Positions 24,108 through 35,505 of a stretch of DNA of 64,000 nt are shown here, in pieces. Under the pieces are notes generated by a model. The model was not told where the DNA came from. It saw only the letters and a list, made by a program, of their open reading frames with translations, and ran no database searches. Every line of letters begins with the position of its first letter. The stretch's first letter is position 1. The stretch covers positions 684,501 to 748,500 of the forward strand of contig JANJXV010000187.1 in NCBI GenBank assembly GCA_024803745.1, read 5' to 3'. Made by a program: the position numbers and the translations under genes. Source of the stretch: Megascapheus bottae (Eukaryota; Chordata; Mammalia; Rodentia; Geomyidae).

Positions 24108-24262
24108 AGTTTTTAAATTGTATTTTATTATCAGGATAAAGTATAGAGGGATTGCAGTTACATACATCGGGTATGGGGTACATTACTTCTCAAACCTTGA
24201 TAACCCCTTCTCATATTTTTGTACCCCTTCCTCTTCCTCCATCCCTTCCCAATCATCTCCTA
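24108..24262 (-). mobile_element. LINE-1 3' tail, older subfamily
   Basis: The antisense tail 'ttttattatcaggataaag' is followed by 'acttctcaaaccttgataac' and a pyrimidine-rich block, matching the 14.33 kb copy. Only about 150 bases are present. Confidence 0.85.
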
Positions 24263-25485
24263 ACCAGGAATTGTTAATGCTAAGTGATATTTAAAGGCTA
24301 TGATATACCTACTCTTTTTAGACAACTGATGTTTTCAAATCATTTGGAATAAATATAATTCATTCAACTTCTTTTCAGACTTCTGGTGAGTACCAGAAAG
24401 GATTTACTAATGGATATTTAGCTTCCTAACATGGCTCAAGCATTCAATAAGGTACCAACTAAACTGGAATTATAGTAAAATCACCTTCAGTAGCATGAAT
24501 CATAAGTAATGATTGACAACAGATAACTACCAAGGCTTTTTTTCTACAAGAGCCTATAAATGATCTCAATCTGTCTCTTAGAAGAAACAAACACCAATAA
24601 TATCAGTGGAGATAGGAAGGTTGGGGCAGAAAAGCAACCCAGAAAAAAACTCAAACTCTTAGAAAGGAAAAAAAATAACTAAAGCAGAAAGGGCCAGGGA
24701 CATGATTCAAATAGTATAGCACACACAACTCTGTCCTCAAAAATCATGAGTACAGTATTTATCTTTCATTAATTCACACAATAGAGTTGCTAAAACTTTT
24801 TATAGGTACTGGCTTTATGAAAATTATTTAGTACAAAGTGAGGGTCAAGATTTAAAGACATTGCCTAAGCTACCAGAGCTTTGAAAATATCTGAACACTG
24901 CACAGATAAATATTAAGGTTATTCTGTGAAGGATAAGGGGATACCTGGTATGCTATGACAGCTCATAAGTGATGATGAACCTTCACTGAAACACTGATTC
25001 ATGAAGACACTTTGTGCAGTAGTGCTCCCTGTAACTACTACTCTGGCTGTTTCTTTCACTTCTTTCTAAGGCTAAATAATTCCTAGAATTTCATGCCCTG
25101 TCTTCAAGTGAAATTAAATGTAGAATACTACAGCAGTGCTTTTACTTGGGAACTTGTGGCAAACACATTTGTCCAGCCTTGTCCAACAAACAGAGGAGGG
25201 ACACTGGCATAGCAACTCAGGCTTAGGGAGAACCTAAGCATGACATTTAGAAAAATATTTGTGAAAAAGAAGGGTTTTGTTTCCACAGCAACCAACTTTC
25301 TTAGTCTTCTGAGCTCTACTAAAAATAAAACAAATGAAAGCTGGTAAGAGAAACAGAGTAAGGTCTAATGTAGAATGGCACACAAAGCAAAAATAAAGGA
25401 CGCTGAAGCCAAGTTCATTGGAAGAAGCATAGCAAATCCTCAGTTAATCATGAGTGTCCTAATCTGGTCATGACCCTTTAAATCT
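24263..25485. other. AT-rich, no recognised element
   Basis: About 1.2 kb of AT-rich sequence with no exon-like frame and no clear repeat. Confidence 0.4.
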
Positions 25486-26290
25486 TCATTTCTTTATTTT
25501 TTGGTAACTACTGGCCGTGAGATTCTTCTCTTTCCATAAAGCAGAGCCTCCAGAATTTATTCATCTTGTACAATTGGGTTTCAGTGCCCAGGATCAGTAA
25601 CTCTCTTGCCTCTGTTCTCGGCTACCCATCACCGCAACGCCGTGAGGCTATTTTAGGTAACTTGTACAAGTCTTTGTTGTCTTGTGATGAGGTTACTTTG
25701 CTTAACACAACATCTTCAGAATTCATCCCTACAACTGCCTGTGGTTGAACTCCCTTCTTTTCTAGGGTTCCATAATACCCAATTTTGTGTATATAACACA
25801 TATACTTTGTCCATTTACCTGTGGTTGAGCCCTTACCACTTCTTGAGTATGGTGCACAGTGCTTCAATCAACATTGGGATTTGGGTTTTCTTTGAGGTAC
25901 CTTAACTTACCCTTTAGTAACAAGTCAATGCCTGGCCTCATAAAATGAATTTCTTTTAGTTTTTGAAATAACTAAAGAGTCATTATTGATTCTCCTTTAA
26001 ATGTTTGGTATGGTTCATCAGTGAACTGTTATGGTTTAAGCTTTTCTCCTAAATGACTGTATGTCATTTCTACATTCCATTTCTTCATGATGAAATGCAT
26101 GTGTTTTATGTTTGTAGGACTGTTTCCCAGTTCCCCTAGGTCAATTATTTTTCTTTCAGATAATTGTTATAAATTCTAATGGTCCTTTCTCTTTCTGAAG
26201 CATCCATTGTAATACCTCCTCGCTTTTTATCTAAATTTATTTATTTTTATATTGTTTATTTCTTAGTATAGATGAAGAACTTTAATTTTT

Positions 26291-26485
26291 CTTTTTTTTG
26301 CCAGTCCTGGGCTTGAGCTCAGGGCCTGAGCACTGTCCTTGGAGTTTCTCAAGGCTAGAGCTCTACCACTTGATCCTCAGCACCACTTCCGGCTTTTTCT
26401 ATGTATGTGGTACCGAGGAATTGAACCCGGGTCTTCATGCATGCTAGGCAAGCACTTTAACCACTAGGCCAAACTCCCAGCCCCT
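26291..26485 (-). mobile_element. Dimeric SINE (ID-like left + tRNA-like right)
   Basis: A full antisense dimer inside old L1 sequence. The right monomer comes first on the + strand ('gcttgagctcagggcctgag', 'ctagagctctaccacttgat'), then the ID-like left monomer ('gaattgaacccgggtcttca', 'aagcactttaaccactagg'). It is flanked by GAAGAACTTTAATTTTT (26274-26290) and GAAGGAGTTTAATTTTT (26486-26502), a 17-base duplication with two mismatches. Confidence 0.9.
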
Positions 26486-26689
26486 GAAGGAGTTTAATTT
26501 TTATAAGTTCACTGATTTTTGTCTTTACTGATTTTCCATTTTCTTTGTTTCTATTGCTGTTTTGGTTCTACATTAAATACTAATTTCTGCAAACTAGACT
26601 TCATTTGTCCTTTTTTTTCAATGTCATTATAATGTGTAATGTATAATGTTAGGTTACTTATTTGAAACACTTCTTGTTTCATTTTGACT

Positions 26690-26975
26690 GTCCTGGGTTT
26701 TGAACTCAAGGTTTTATGTTTGCTAAGAAGGTGCTCGGTCACTTGAACCAAAACTCCAGATCTATGTTGCAGTTATTTTTAAGATAGAGCCTCAGTGATG
26801 GACCTTGATACTCCTGTTCACTCTTCTCAGACTAGCTGGACTACTAGCACATGCCGCCATTCCCAGCACCTGTTGAAGTGGGATCTCATGAAAGCTTCTG
26901 CCTATACTAAATTCTGATTTTCCAGATCTCTGCCTCCTGTACAGCTGGGGTGATAGGTGTGTGCAATTGGTTATG
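26690..26975 (-). mobile_element. Diverged composite SINE, antisense
   Basis: An ID-like part ('gttttgaactcaaggtttta', 'gtgctcggtcacttgaacc') is followed by a 7SL-like part ('tccagatctctgcctcctgt', 'acagctggggtgatagg'). It lies inside the old antisense L1, so it is younger than that element. Confidence 0.6.
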
Positions 26976-27344
26976 AGAGATCTTATGACCTTTCTCCCTC
27001 CAGGATGACCTTCAATGGCCTGGGCAGTTTTGCTTTATATATTTACTCTTATGATAGTGATTATGTATTTACCACTATTATGATTTCTTGGTGAATTGGA
27101 ACTTACATAACTACATATTGTTTCTGTTTATGTCTTAGAACAATTTTTACTGAAATTCTACTCTGTATGATATAAATATAGCCACTTCATTCTTTTTTTT
27201 TTGCTTGCCTTTTGCATGGGATGTCTATTCTTTTCCTTCACTTTCAGCCTACACATGCCCTTAAATGTAAAGTAAGTTACTTATAGCCAACATATAGTTT
27301 GATTTTAAGCTACACGTGCACATGCACAAATACATATAAAATTT

Positions 27345-27545
27345 TTGAACTCAGGCACGCTTACTTGATTTACGTGGTTGGCCAGAACTCTACCATTTAA
27401 ATCAGTACAGCCCTGCTCTTTGCTCGTTATTTTACAGATGTGGTCTAGAAAACTCCTCACTGACTGGCCTTGGACCACAATCCTTCGGATCTCAACCTGC
27501 TGAGTAACTATGATTATAGGCCTGACACACCAGTCTCCAAACTCA
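27345..27545 (-). mobile_element. Composite SINE, antisense
   Basis: Shows 'tttgaactcaggcacgctta', 'actctaccatttaaatcag' and a closing 'ttcggatctcaacctgctga' with 'taactatgattataggcc', the reverse of the 7SL-like opening. It abuts the end of the old L1. Confidence 0.65.
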
Positions 27546-29060
27546 TCCTGTTTTCCATGTAGCCTCTCTAAGACAATAGTAATTTAAATGTCTCTTGTGC
27601 CATGAATATTTCATACTTTCTCATTATCACATTTCTCTACCTTCCAAGGTAACTTTCTTTGTTTTAAAGTTCATGTGATCAAATGGGGTCTACCTAAATT
27701 TTACAATGGAGGAGAGTTTCCTTATTTTAAAACCTGGTCTACAAACTTAATCCTATCTGTAAGGCCCTTTTTCCTATACAATTCAAGATATTCATAACTT
27801 GTAGAGATTAGGAATCATTATCATACCTACTACAGTCACAAATCCAAGAAACAAATACTCATGAATACTACTTACGCCAAACAACACAGATCTGTTGTCC
27901 TAATCATAACTCAGGGATCTCTAGGAAATAAATGTCATCAACAGAATATTACTCTTAAAATAAAGCTCTTAAATTAACTTAATGAAGATAAATACATTAT
28001 TTAGTTTTACAATCTTTATCGCTGTATGCAGTCGCTAGTACTACACAAAGGTCAAGGTGCTGTGGTGTGGGATATATGAATAGTTAATAACCAACATTTG
28101 TTCTCAGTCTTCCTCCATTTGGAAGAATAGATGGAGTCATTACTATTGTGTACAGTGCCTTGAAGCCAGTTTAAATAAGTCACTTTTTTACTGGGCTTGA
28201 TTTACATAAACTATTAAACATTTTCAATGGATCAAAAGACAATATTGCCCCACAGAGTCATCTGTCATTTGTTTATTCTCATTAGCTGTATGAAAAATAA
28301 ACCATGGAACTGCATAAAAATATATTGGAATCAAAGCTTTCTTTACTGTTTAAATTACAATTCAGAACTCTGAATTTAAATGCTGGCAATGTAAAAAAGC
28401 AAGCAAACAATGGCATTAAACAAGGCTGGAAAGTCACTACAACCTCTTTAACAATTTGCCTTTGGAGTACATGGCTGTCTGTAAATATCTCCTAATGTAA
28501 TAGTAGACAAGGGTCAAAAGTACTAACCCCTGAGATTCACTATTCTCCTCTGAATAACAACCTGTTTTTCATGGGATGTTTTAAAGATAGAGGCAATTCA
28601 CAAAAGTGCTTTAACCATGTATTTGCCTAGGATACTTTCAAAATATTAACCTGACTCTGGTTTCAGATTTGGTATTATATCTGATTCATACAGTTTACTA
28701 CTATTTATTCATTTTATTTCTAATTTCTAATACACAGTCAATAGTACTGATGATGAGTTAGGCAAGGAATTAGGAAACCTTGTGTTTGAGAATGATGTCT
28801 CAGATGTTAATTTTAAAAATTTTAACATATCGGCTACTGACATTAGCAGAATGGATTGTGATACACAGCATTGTCTTACTGACTCCCACAATCCTTGCAA
28901 AATCTGTTTGTATATCCAAGGGTAAACACTATTCCCCAAAAATTCTGTCAAGAGTTCATGAGATACAACCCATTCTACAAGAGTTAATAACATAAAATAG
29001 TGTCCAAACCTCCTCTTCTTGAAAGGAATCTACTAGTATTATCACTGCTATTTTTTGCTT
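27546..29060. other. AT-rich, no recognised element
   Basis: About 1.5 kb of AT-rich sequence. Short frames near 28304-28495 and 28727-28995 are not recognisable and lack exon signals. Confidence 0.4.
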
Positions 29061-29074
29061 CACTTTATTTTGAC

Positions 29075-29290
29075 ATTTTAGCACTAGGAATTGAACCTAT
29101 GCCTCCCACGGGATAGGCAATCATTCTACCTAGTAATTCTTGGTGTTCTTTGATTTGCATTTGTATTTGGTGTTTGAGAAAGAAGCTCACTAACTTTCTT
29201 TTGTTTGGCTCCAGACAACACCGTCCTGCCTCCTGAATAGCTAGCTGAGACATCAGTCATGTGCCACCATATTGGGCACATCGCTTAATA
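29075..29290 (-). mobile_element. Composite SINE, antisense, diverged
   Basis: Begins 'tagcactaggaattgaacct' with 'gcaatcattctacctagta' (antisense tRNA-like part). It ends with 'ctgcctcctgaatagctagc' and 'tgccaccatattgggca' (antisense 7SL-like part). Confidence 0.65.
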
Positions 29291-29599
29291 AAGCCACACT
29301 AGGTATGATCAATGGCAAATAAAATTTCAGTGGCTGTGAACTACGAAGTCACTAAGCTAGGCAAGTCTTACCCTGGACACAGAAGTGCTCTTAGTGGTCC
29401 TTTGAGGCACCCTGGTGCAATTACAAAGCCTTCTTGTCATGCTATGTAGAACAACACAGCCAGGCACCAGGCTTCACCTATGCTGTCTCCACTGGTACAG
29501 TCTCATCTACATATGGCTCATATATGTTTAAGTTCAGTTTCAAAAAATGTGTGTCCACTACTTCAGGAAATAAACAGCAAAATGCAAATTCAAAATTCC

Positions 29600-29700
29600 T
29601 TCACATGAAAAGACCTGAAACAAATAGCGCATGTGAACTCCTGCGTTTCTGATATGGAAAGACATGTAACAAATAGCACATGTGAACTCCCACGTTTCTC
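29600..29700. repeat. Two-copy 49-base tandem duplication
   Basis: The segment with 'caaatagcgcatgtgaactc' (29621-29640) recurs at 29670-29689 with one difference in those 20 bases. Both copies continue into '..cgtttct'. Confidence 0.85.
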
Positions 29701-30274
29701 AGCTGTCTTACAGTTTAGCTTGCCGAGCAGAGATGGGAAAGAGAAAAGGGTTAATGATTGCATCTTGTTCTTGAAATGGGAACCAAAGGGGGAATGTGCC
29801 ACTTTGAGACAAGGAAATCAAAAGCTAGTCCAGAATTCTCCAGATTCTCATTTTTCCAAATATGAGGTAAATGGGCAAGACTGTGTCATATGGGTAGAGC
29901 CCCAAGGAGGGAAGCCTCCATCTTCCACTCCCTGGGAGGCTGTGAGAGAAAGCCAAGGCCTCTGCTAACCCACACTGGACATGCAAAATGTATGCAGTGG
30001 ATACTTTAGTTACATTGTGTGTAAACACAAGAAGGAGTCTGGGCTATACACAGTATAAGCAAACAGGTCAAGGTTGCTGAGATGAGAAGGTAACCCCCAG
30101 TCTCCTGACATGCAGACCTAAGTTCTCATTACAGTCACTACTCTGGTTCCATTGACCACAGCAGAATAATAAACAACATCCCTGAAAATGGATTTAAAGA
30201 CCACTCAATCCAAATTCTCTAAGCTCAAGGTGACAGCCCACCATCCAGAGGCTATTAAAAGCCAGTGGTGGGCT

Positions 30275-30425
30275 CAGTACCCAAGACTCACACCTGTAGT
30301 TCTGGGTACTCACTCAGTAGACTGCATCTCAGTTAAGCAGTGACTGGCGTCTGTGACCTGGATCAGTATAATAACAAGCTATAGGATATAAAGGTACCAG
30401 GAACATGAGTTTGGGAAGCCGACTC
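30275..30425 (+). mobile_element. Degenerate 7SL-like SINE
   Basis: Contains 'ggctcagtacccaagactca' and 'cacctgtagttctgggtact', then 'gactgcatctcagtt'. The order matches the left monomer of the composite SINEs, but the copy is badly diverged. Confidence 0.45.
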
Positions 30426-31055
30426 TTAGCCACTAGCCATTTGGCTACTTTATGTCCCTCATTGTAGTTATCTACCTAAACAGGCTTTTTGTGAGGTTTT
30501 GTAATCTGAAGCAAGGTCACTGTCATCTAGTTATCACCTTGTCTTGGGTCCGAAAAATAGAACACAGTCCTGTAACAAGTTCTACAAAGTAGGTTTATTA
30601 GTTACAAGAACAGGAGTCCAAGATCCACTGCAAGCTGGTTCCTAACGCTAAAGAAAGCTCTCCACAGCAGTCGCCTCACTTGCACCACAGGTGAAGGATT
30701 CCCCAAAAGTTTCATCTTAAGTTTTACACGAGGACAGATGAGTTTCTGTGTTAAAGGGCATCTGTCTCCTAAATGGGACTAGAATGAGCACAGATGTTTT
30801 CATCATGACAAATTTATCATCTTGATAAATTGCATTCCTATACAATACAACCTACAGTTAATTTTGAGCATTACAAATGATGCAAAGGAAAGAAATGGGT
30901 CTCTCTAAGGCCACTCAGAAAAATGTTCCACAGAAATGAATTTAACTAATTGAGAATTTATTTACATGTGCTTTTGAAAGTTTAATACCTTCATAACCCA
31001 TTATTTTATATAGTATTTTGTCTCTTCAAAGTAAAGGACAATATAACAGCTTCCA
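30426..31055. other. Unrecognised, no gene seen
   Basis: Includes a segment at about 30550-30730 that could be an antisense LTR end (a 'ggtttattagttacaag' run), but no boundary or duplication supports it. Confidence 0.35.
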
Positions 31056-31059
31056 TGTA

Positions 31060-31285
31060 CCAGCATGGCCCTTAGTGTTTATGAATATCTGCTCATCTAA
31101 TGTTCACAGAAATTTGAGGCATTTACTCTTACTAATCTCGGAGGTTTTTCAAAGAAAACAGTGAAGCACAGAGTGGCTTGTTCAAGGTCATCTAGGTTGT
31201 AAATGAATGCAGTAAGTTTTGAAGCTAAGCAGCAGCTTTCAGAACCCATATTTACATCCATTAAGCTACAATGCCAAGGATGAAA
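31060..31285 (-). mobile_element. MIR-like SINE
   Basis: Antisense MIR order: 'gctcatctaatgttcacaga', 'gtgaagcacagagtggcttg', 'ttcaaggtcatctagg', then 'cagaacccatatttacatc'. About 225 bases, so close to the whole element. Confidence 0.65.
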
Positions 31286-32655
31286 GCCTAAAAAGGGGTA
31301 GATATACCCCTGTACTCCAACTACCATTTTTAAGGTCAGTATAAATGTTTGGAGGTGTGTAAGCAAAATTGCAATTGTGCCTTTCTTCAACTACACTAGA
31401 TATAAAGTGCATGCTATAAGTAGAAATGGCAGAGAAGGGTAAGAGATGACAGGAGATTAGGAAGAGGAATGAATATTTTGACTAGTTAGACAGGCTGGTA
31501 GCGCTAAGAAATGTCTGAAACACAATGAACTATATATAATCCCGGAATTCTAGCTCTGCTGCTATTGTGGGGCACATCTTCAACTAAAATAAGAAGTGGA
31601 ATCTAAAACCCAGACTAAATTAGACTCATAGTTTCTAAAGATTATCTAATTTAATTGTATTATTATATAAATTACAGAAACACTGCCTTTGGCCACAAAG
31701 TCAATTTACTATTTTTTTCATCTTTTTAACAAGATTCTCTTAAATGAATTTTTTCATTAAATTAATGAATTCATGTAATTTTACTCAAGCCAAGAAAACT
31801 GAATAGATATTATCATCTAAAGCAGGGAGTCTGGGACCACAGTGTCCTGGACCAGTCCATTCTTGTCTGTAAAATTCAGTGTTTCAACCAAAAGGGATTA
31901 TTTCCACATTCCATTCTGATAGAATGTTTTGCTCAGGCTCCAGTAAGAATTTCTGGGAAAAGGTATTCTGTTTAGCCATTTATTAAGCACCTTAATTCAT
32001 GAATAAAAACAACCCCCAAAGGATCAACAGTTGGTGAAATTATGTAGGACAGATATATAGACACGAAGACTCTGGCCATTACATCTTTTGTAAAGGCTCA
32101 TGGATAAATAGTAGCTAAAATCTCCAGGATTTAGCTTCCTGTGTTTCTGATTTCTCTGGATGGCGAACTTTCTATGACTAATAGCACCCTCTGGCATCTG
32201 TTTCTCTAGGGGGAACAATACATTAGCCATAGAAAGATTAAATATAATGATTATGATTTCCATTTCTGGGACAAGGCCTTTTCATCAATAATTATGATTC
32301 GGTGCCAAACTGGCAATCTTTAAGCACTGGCCCTATCGTTCATAATAATGAGCAGATTCATAACCCATGCTCCTTAGCTGTAGAAGGCTAATTAGGACTT
32401 TAACCAAAAACACCACTCATGTGAACTGCTCACAGAGGTCACTGGCTACAGAACACCAGTTCTGGCCAAATGAACTCCATGTGCTGACCAGGAGTAAAGA
32501 GTACCTGCACTAGAAAAGGAAGTTACAGCTCAGAGTGTAACCCTGAGAGACAGGCAAGTTTTAATTCCTGCAGGAGTATGTGCTTAAACATGCAAATGGA
32601 AATCATAGCCAAATCAAATATTCCAAAGGGCAGTGAACAACTATGGATAAAATAT
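31286..32655. other. AT-rich unique sequence
   Basis: No repeat or gene recognised. The AT-rich region near 32280-32420 contains a short inverted repeat TGCCA-aac-TGGCA (32303-32315) that may be a factor-binding site. Confidence 0.35.
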
Positions 32656-32660
32656 GAAAT

Positions 32661-32740
32661 TATTGTCCTTAATGTACTATGTTGTCTCTCATCTCCTTTG
32701 CTGTCCCTTGTTTATCTCATATTGTTACAGTATCTCACAA
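32661..32740 (+). mobile_element. LINE-1 3' UTR fragment lacking a tail
   Basis: An 80-base piece matches the L1 segment 'ttgtccttaatgtactatgt' through 'cagtatctcaca', then breaks off. There is no A-rich tail, so it is a deletion remnant or part of a rearranged copy. Confidence 0.8.
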
Positions 32741-33625
32741 TTCGTATCTTTAAAGGGTATGTGTTCTAGTTGGAAGACAAAGAGGTGGACTGGAGACTTT
32801 TCTGTTTGCTAAACATAATACAATTACATAGGAGTTACCTAAAATCCTGTGAAGAGCCTAAGGTGATTTGTCCAGGTATCCAAGTTAGGCAAGAAGAAGA
32901 TTTGCTTTTACCAGCAAAACCAGTCTTTGTATAAAGCCTAGCATTATTTCCTACATAAAAATTATCTCTTAGGTCCGCCTGCATTATTGCCTCAGAGTCC
33001 CTCTCTGTACACAAGCACTATTCAGCCATGGTTCATAGGAATCATTGGACATTTAAACACTCAATGTCCTTATGTCTTCAGCCACTGAGGAAACTGAAGT
33101 ACAAGTCTTTACTGCCCTTCTCTATATAGACACTTGAGGAGGATTTAAAAAGCCTTGGGTGGTCATGTTAGGATATGTAAGTCTCCATTAACTGGTCTCA
33201 TGACTCCATACAGTGTGGTCAGAGAGATTTCTATGGGATTATGCAGCACTTTTCATTTAGAAGCAGCTGCTGTTTCCTGAGATAGAGAGAGAGCCAATCA
33301 TTTATGTATACTACCAAATGCTTTAAACACTTGAAATCTTCATACAGGGATGATGTTTCAGGGTATCCTGCCAACACCAATTTTTGCAGTACTTTAGACA
33401 ACAGCAAAAGGAAAAGGAAATTCAGTGCTCTTGGCTATTCACACATCAAGGCACAATGATTTCAAGTTCCAATTATTTGTGGGGTATCTGAGACGGCAGT
33501 CTATGTTGCACCGTGTTCTCAGCCTGTGTTCAACACCCAACTATAGCTGTTATCCTTTTCCACAATAGAACTCTTTGCTATTTCCATAAGTGATTCTCCT
33601 CTCTGATTAAGTAGAACAATATACA
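32741..33625. other. AT-rich unique sequence
   Basis: No exon, RNA gene or repeat recognised. Confidence 0.35.
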
Positions 33626-33631
33626 TAAGAA

Positions 33632-34043
33632 TCTCCTAGCAGAGATTTGCAATAGAGCAAAAAAACCTTGATACAAAAGGCCATATAGTAGGACGCTAAA
33701 TGAAAGGATCTCTAGGATATAGAAACATAAGCCATATAATGAATGCTTGTTGTTCTTAAGGTACTATGTTATCTCTCATGTCTTTTGCTGTCCCTTGGTT
33801 ATCTCATATTGTTACAGTATCTCACTTTGTTACCTGATATATCGGATATATTTGTATTTGGGTATTTGAATTTGGATAGGGAACGGGGGAAAACAAGATG
33901 AGGGGTGGGGGTGAGGGGAGGGAAATGGGGACCAAGGCATGTGGAAGGGTATCAATGTATGGGAATTAATGCACCATCTATCTGGCAAATATCATGTAAC
34001 CTTTCTATTAATTACAATAAAAAATATATGAAAAAAAAAGAAT
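33632..34043 (+). mobile_element. LINE-1 3' end, 5'-truncated
   Basis: Starts at 'agcagagatttgcaatagag' and runs through the full 3' UTR, with a G-rich block near 33886-33935 and an ATTACAATAAAAAATAT tail. A short direct repeat (aagaatctc before, aagaatccc after) may be the target-site duplication. Confidence 0.92.
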
Positions 34044-34994
34044 CCCAACTTGTGCCACTAGTTGTTACACAAACAAATACCAGTTCTGCTATACTCAGCT
34101 GGTATTTGTCTGGTATACTCAGCTTTTGCACAGCTCATTTTCCAACCTAAAAAGAGCTTCTCTTGCAAGCAATCTAAACACTGATAACAGATTGAAGCCT
34201 AATCTGTCTCATGCCTAACCTCTGCCTGCTTTCACTACCCTCCAAAAACACACTTTCATACGAGGAAAAAGTAACTTTAATTTTAGATGATTCCAACTGT
34301 CTTAAGGTTCCACCAGGTTACTGCTGGCTTGTTTTGAAGCTGATTGCTTCATTACTGCTTTCAGGGGAATTAATATCAACTGCCTGCTTGCTGTCCTTGT
34401 TAATATCTTTAAAACTTCTTGATTTGGGCCCCTGATAGAAAGACACCCAATGATGGGGCAGTGATTTCTCTATCTTCCCGTAAGTGTCTGATCTCATTAA
34501 TTAATGAGGTGACCAGGGAGCTGGACTCACTTGTCACTATTAGACAGCTAATATAATAATCAAGACTCGTGCAGGCAAAGTATGAGAACAAAAACCTTTC
34601 TGCTCCCCTCCTTTGTCAAGCTGACAAATGACCTATCCTAATGTGGGCCTCTTTTAATAGTAAATATTTTATAAACACAAATGCTAACGAAACAACAAGA
34701 CAAGTTTATTCCACTCCAAACAATTTGGAATGACATATATACAAGGCCAGAAACCCAGCTCTAGGAGTTCCAACAAGTGGAGTCTTGCCACTTACCTCAA
34801 TTTCCCAAATAAAGAGCAGAATGGTGCTGAAGGGCAAGAAGAGCAGACTTACTATGCAATGTGAGTACAGAGTAATGTAGGAAGAGACAAAGTAAACACT
34901 TCAGTTAACCTTTACAGAGATGAACTTTAGGTTTAAAAATAGGAAGAACTGAGGCCGAACACTAGGGGTATGTATAATTATTCAACTGTCTCAG
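34044..34994. other. Unique sequence with a conserved-looking block
   Basis: No repeat or exon recognised. The block at about 34470-34740 has regulatory-element texture and is treated as a finding. Confidence 0.4.
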
Positions 34995-35245
34995 ATAAAG
35001 TTGGGGATAGTATCTCAGGAACTACCAGGGAGGACCTGGGCTCAATAAAAAGTAATTTATATATGAATGTATGCTTTATTTTCTCCAGGGGTTCACTCTC
35101 CTAGGAATTAATGTAAAAGAAATAGTAGTAAATTTCAACAAAATAAAGTTAGATTGAGTGATGTGTATCTCAGTGTATATAAAGAAGCAAAGGAAGACAG
35201 CAAACTAAATGTCCAAAGAATAGGACAGATATAAAATGGCATCTG
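34995..35245 (+). mobile_element. Old LINE-1/HAL1-like fragment
   Basis: The order 'tcactctcctaggaatta', 'caaactaaatgtccaaagaa', 'taggacagatataaaatggc' resembles the end region of old L1/HAL1 elements. It is diverged and has no open frame. Confidence 0.45.
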
Positions 35246-35321
35246 AAATACTAGTTTAAAATTTTATTCATTTATATGTTATTTTTCATTTTTTGTTGAG
35301 TTTATTGAAGTTTTGTTTTTG

Positions 35322-35505
35322 TTTTTGTCTTGCCAGTTCTAGAGCTTGAACTCAGGGCCTGAGCCCTGATCTTGGGCTTTCTCAAGGCTAGCACTCTACC
35401 AATTGAGCTGCAGCACTACTTCCAGCTTTTTCTGTGTATGTCATACCAAGGCTTCATGCATACAAAGCAAGCACTCTATCACTAGGCCATGCTCCTGGCC
35501 CTAAT
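35322..35505 (-). mobile_element. Dimeric SINE (ID-like left + tRNA-like right)
   Basis: Same antisense architecture as the copy at 26.3 kb: 'agcttgaactcagggcctga', 'gctagcactctaccaattga', then 'aagcactctatcactaggcc' and a final 'ggccc'. The duplication is not clear. The left monomer carries a small deletion before the ID B box. Confidence 0.88.

Larger units (their letters stand above)
25490..27340 (-). mobile_element. Old LINE-1, antisense, interrupted by SINEs
   Basis: A long decayed L1 in reverse. From left to right on the + strand come the antisense ORF2 end and 3' region (about 25500-25900, with 'gggttccataatacccaat' and 'ttgtccatttacctgt'), antisense ORF2 (25925-26285 with 'ctggcctcataaaatgaat', 26500-26690), and further ORF2 sequence (27010-27330, with 'tttgcatgggatgtctattc' and 'aagtaagttacttatagcca'). 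SINEs interrupt it at 26291-26485 and about 26690-26975. No coding frame survives. Confidence 0.75.

Noticed and set aside
30550..30730. Antisense LTR end
   Set aside because: A single polyadenylation-like run and no LTR boundaries, duplication or second copy in the window.
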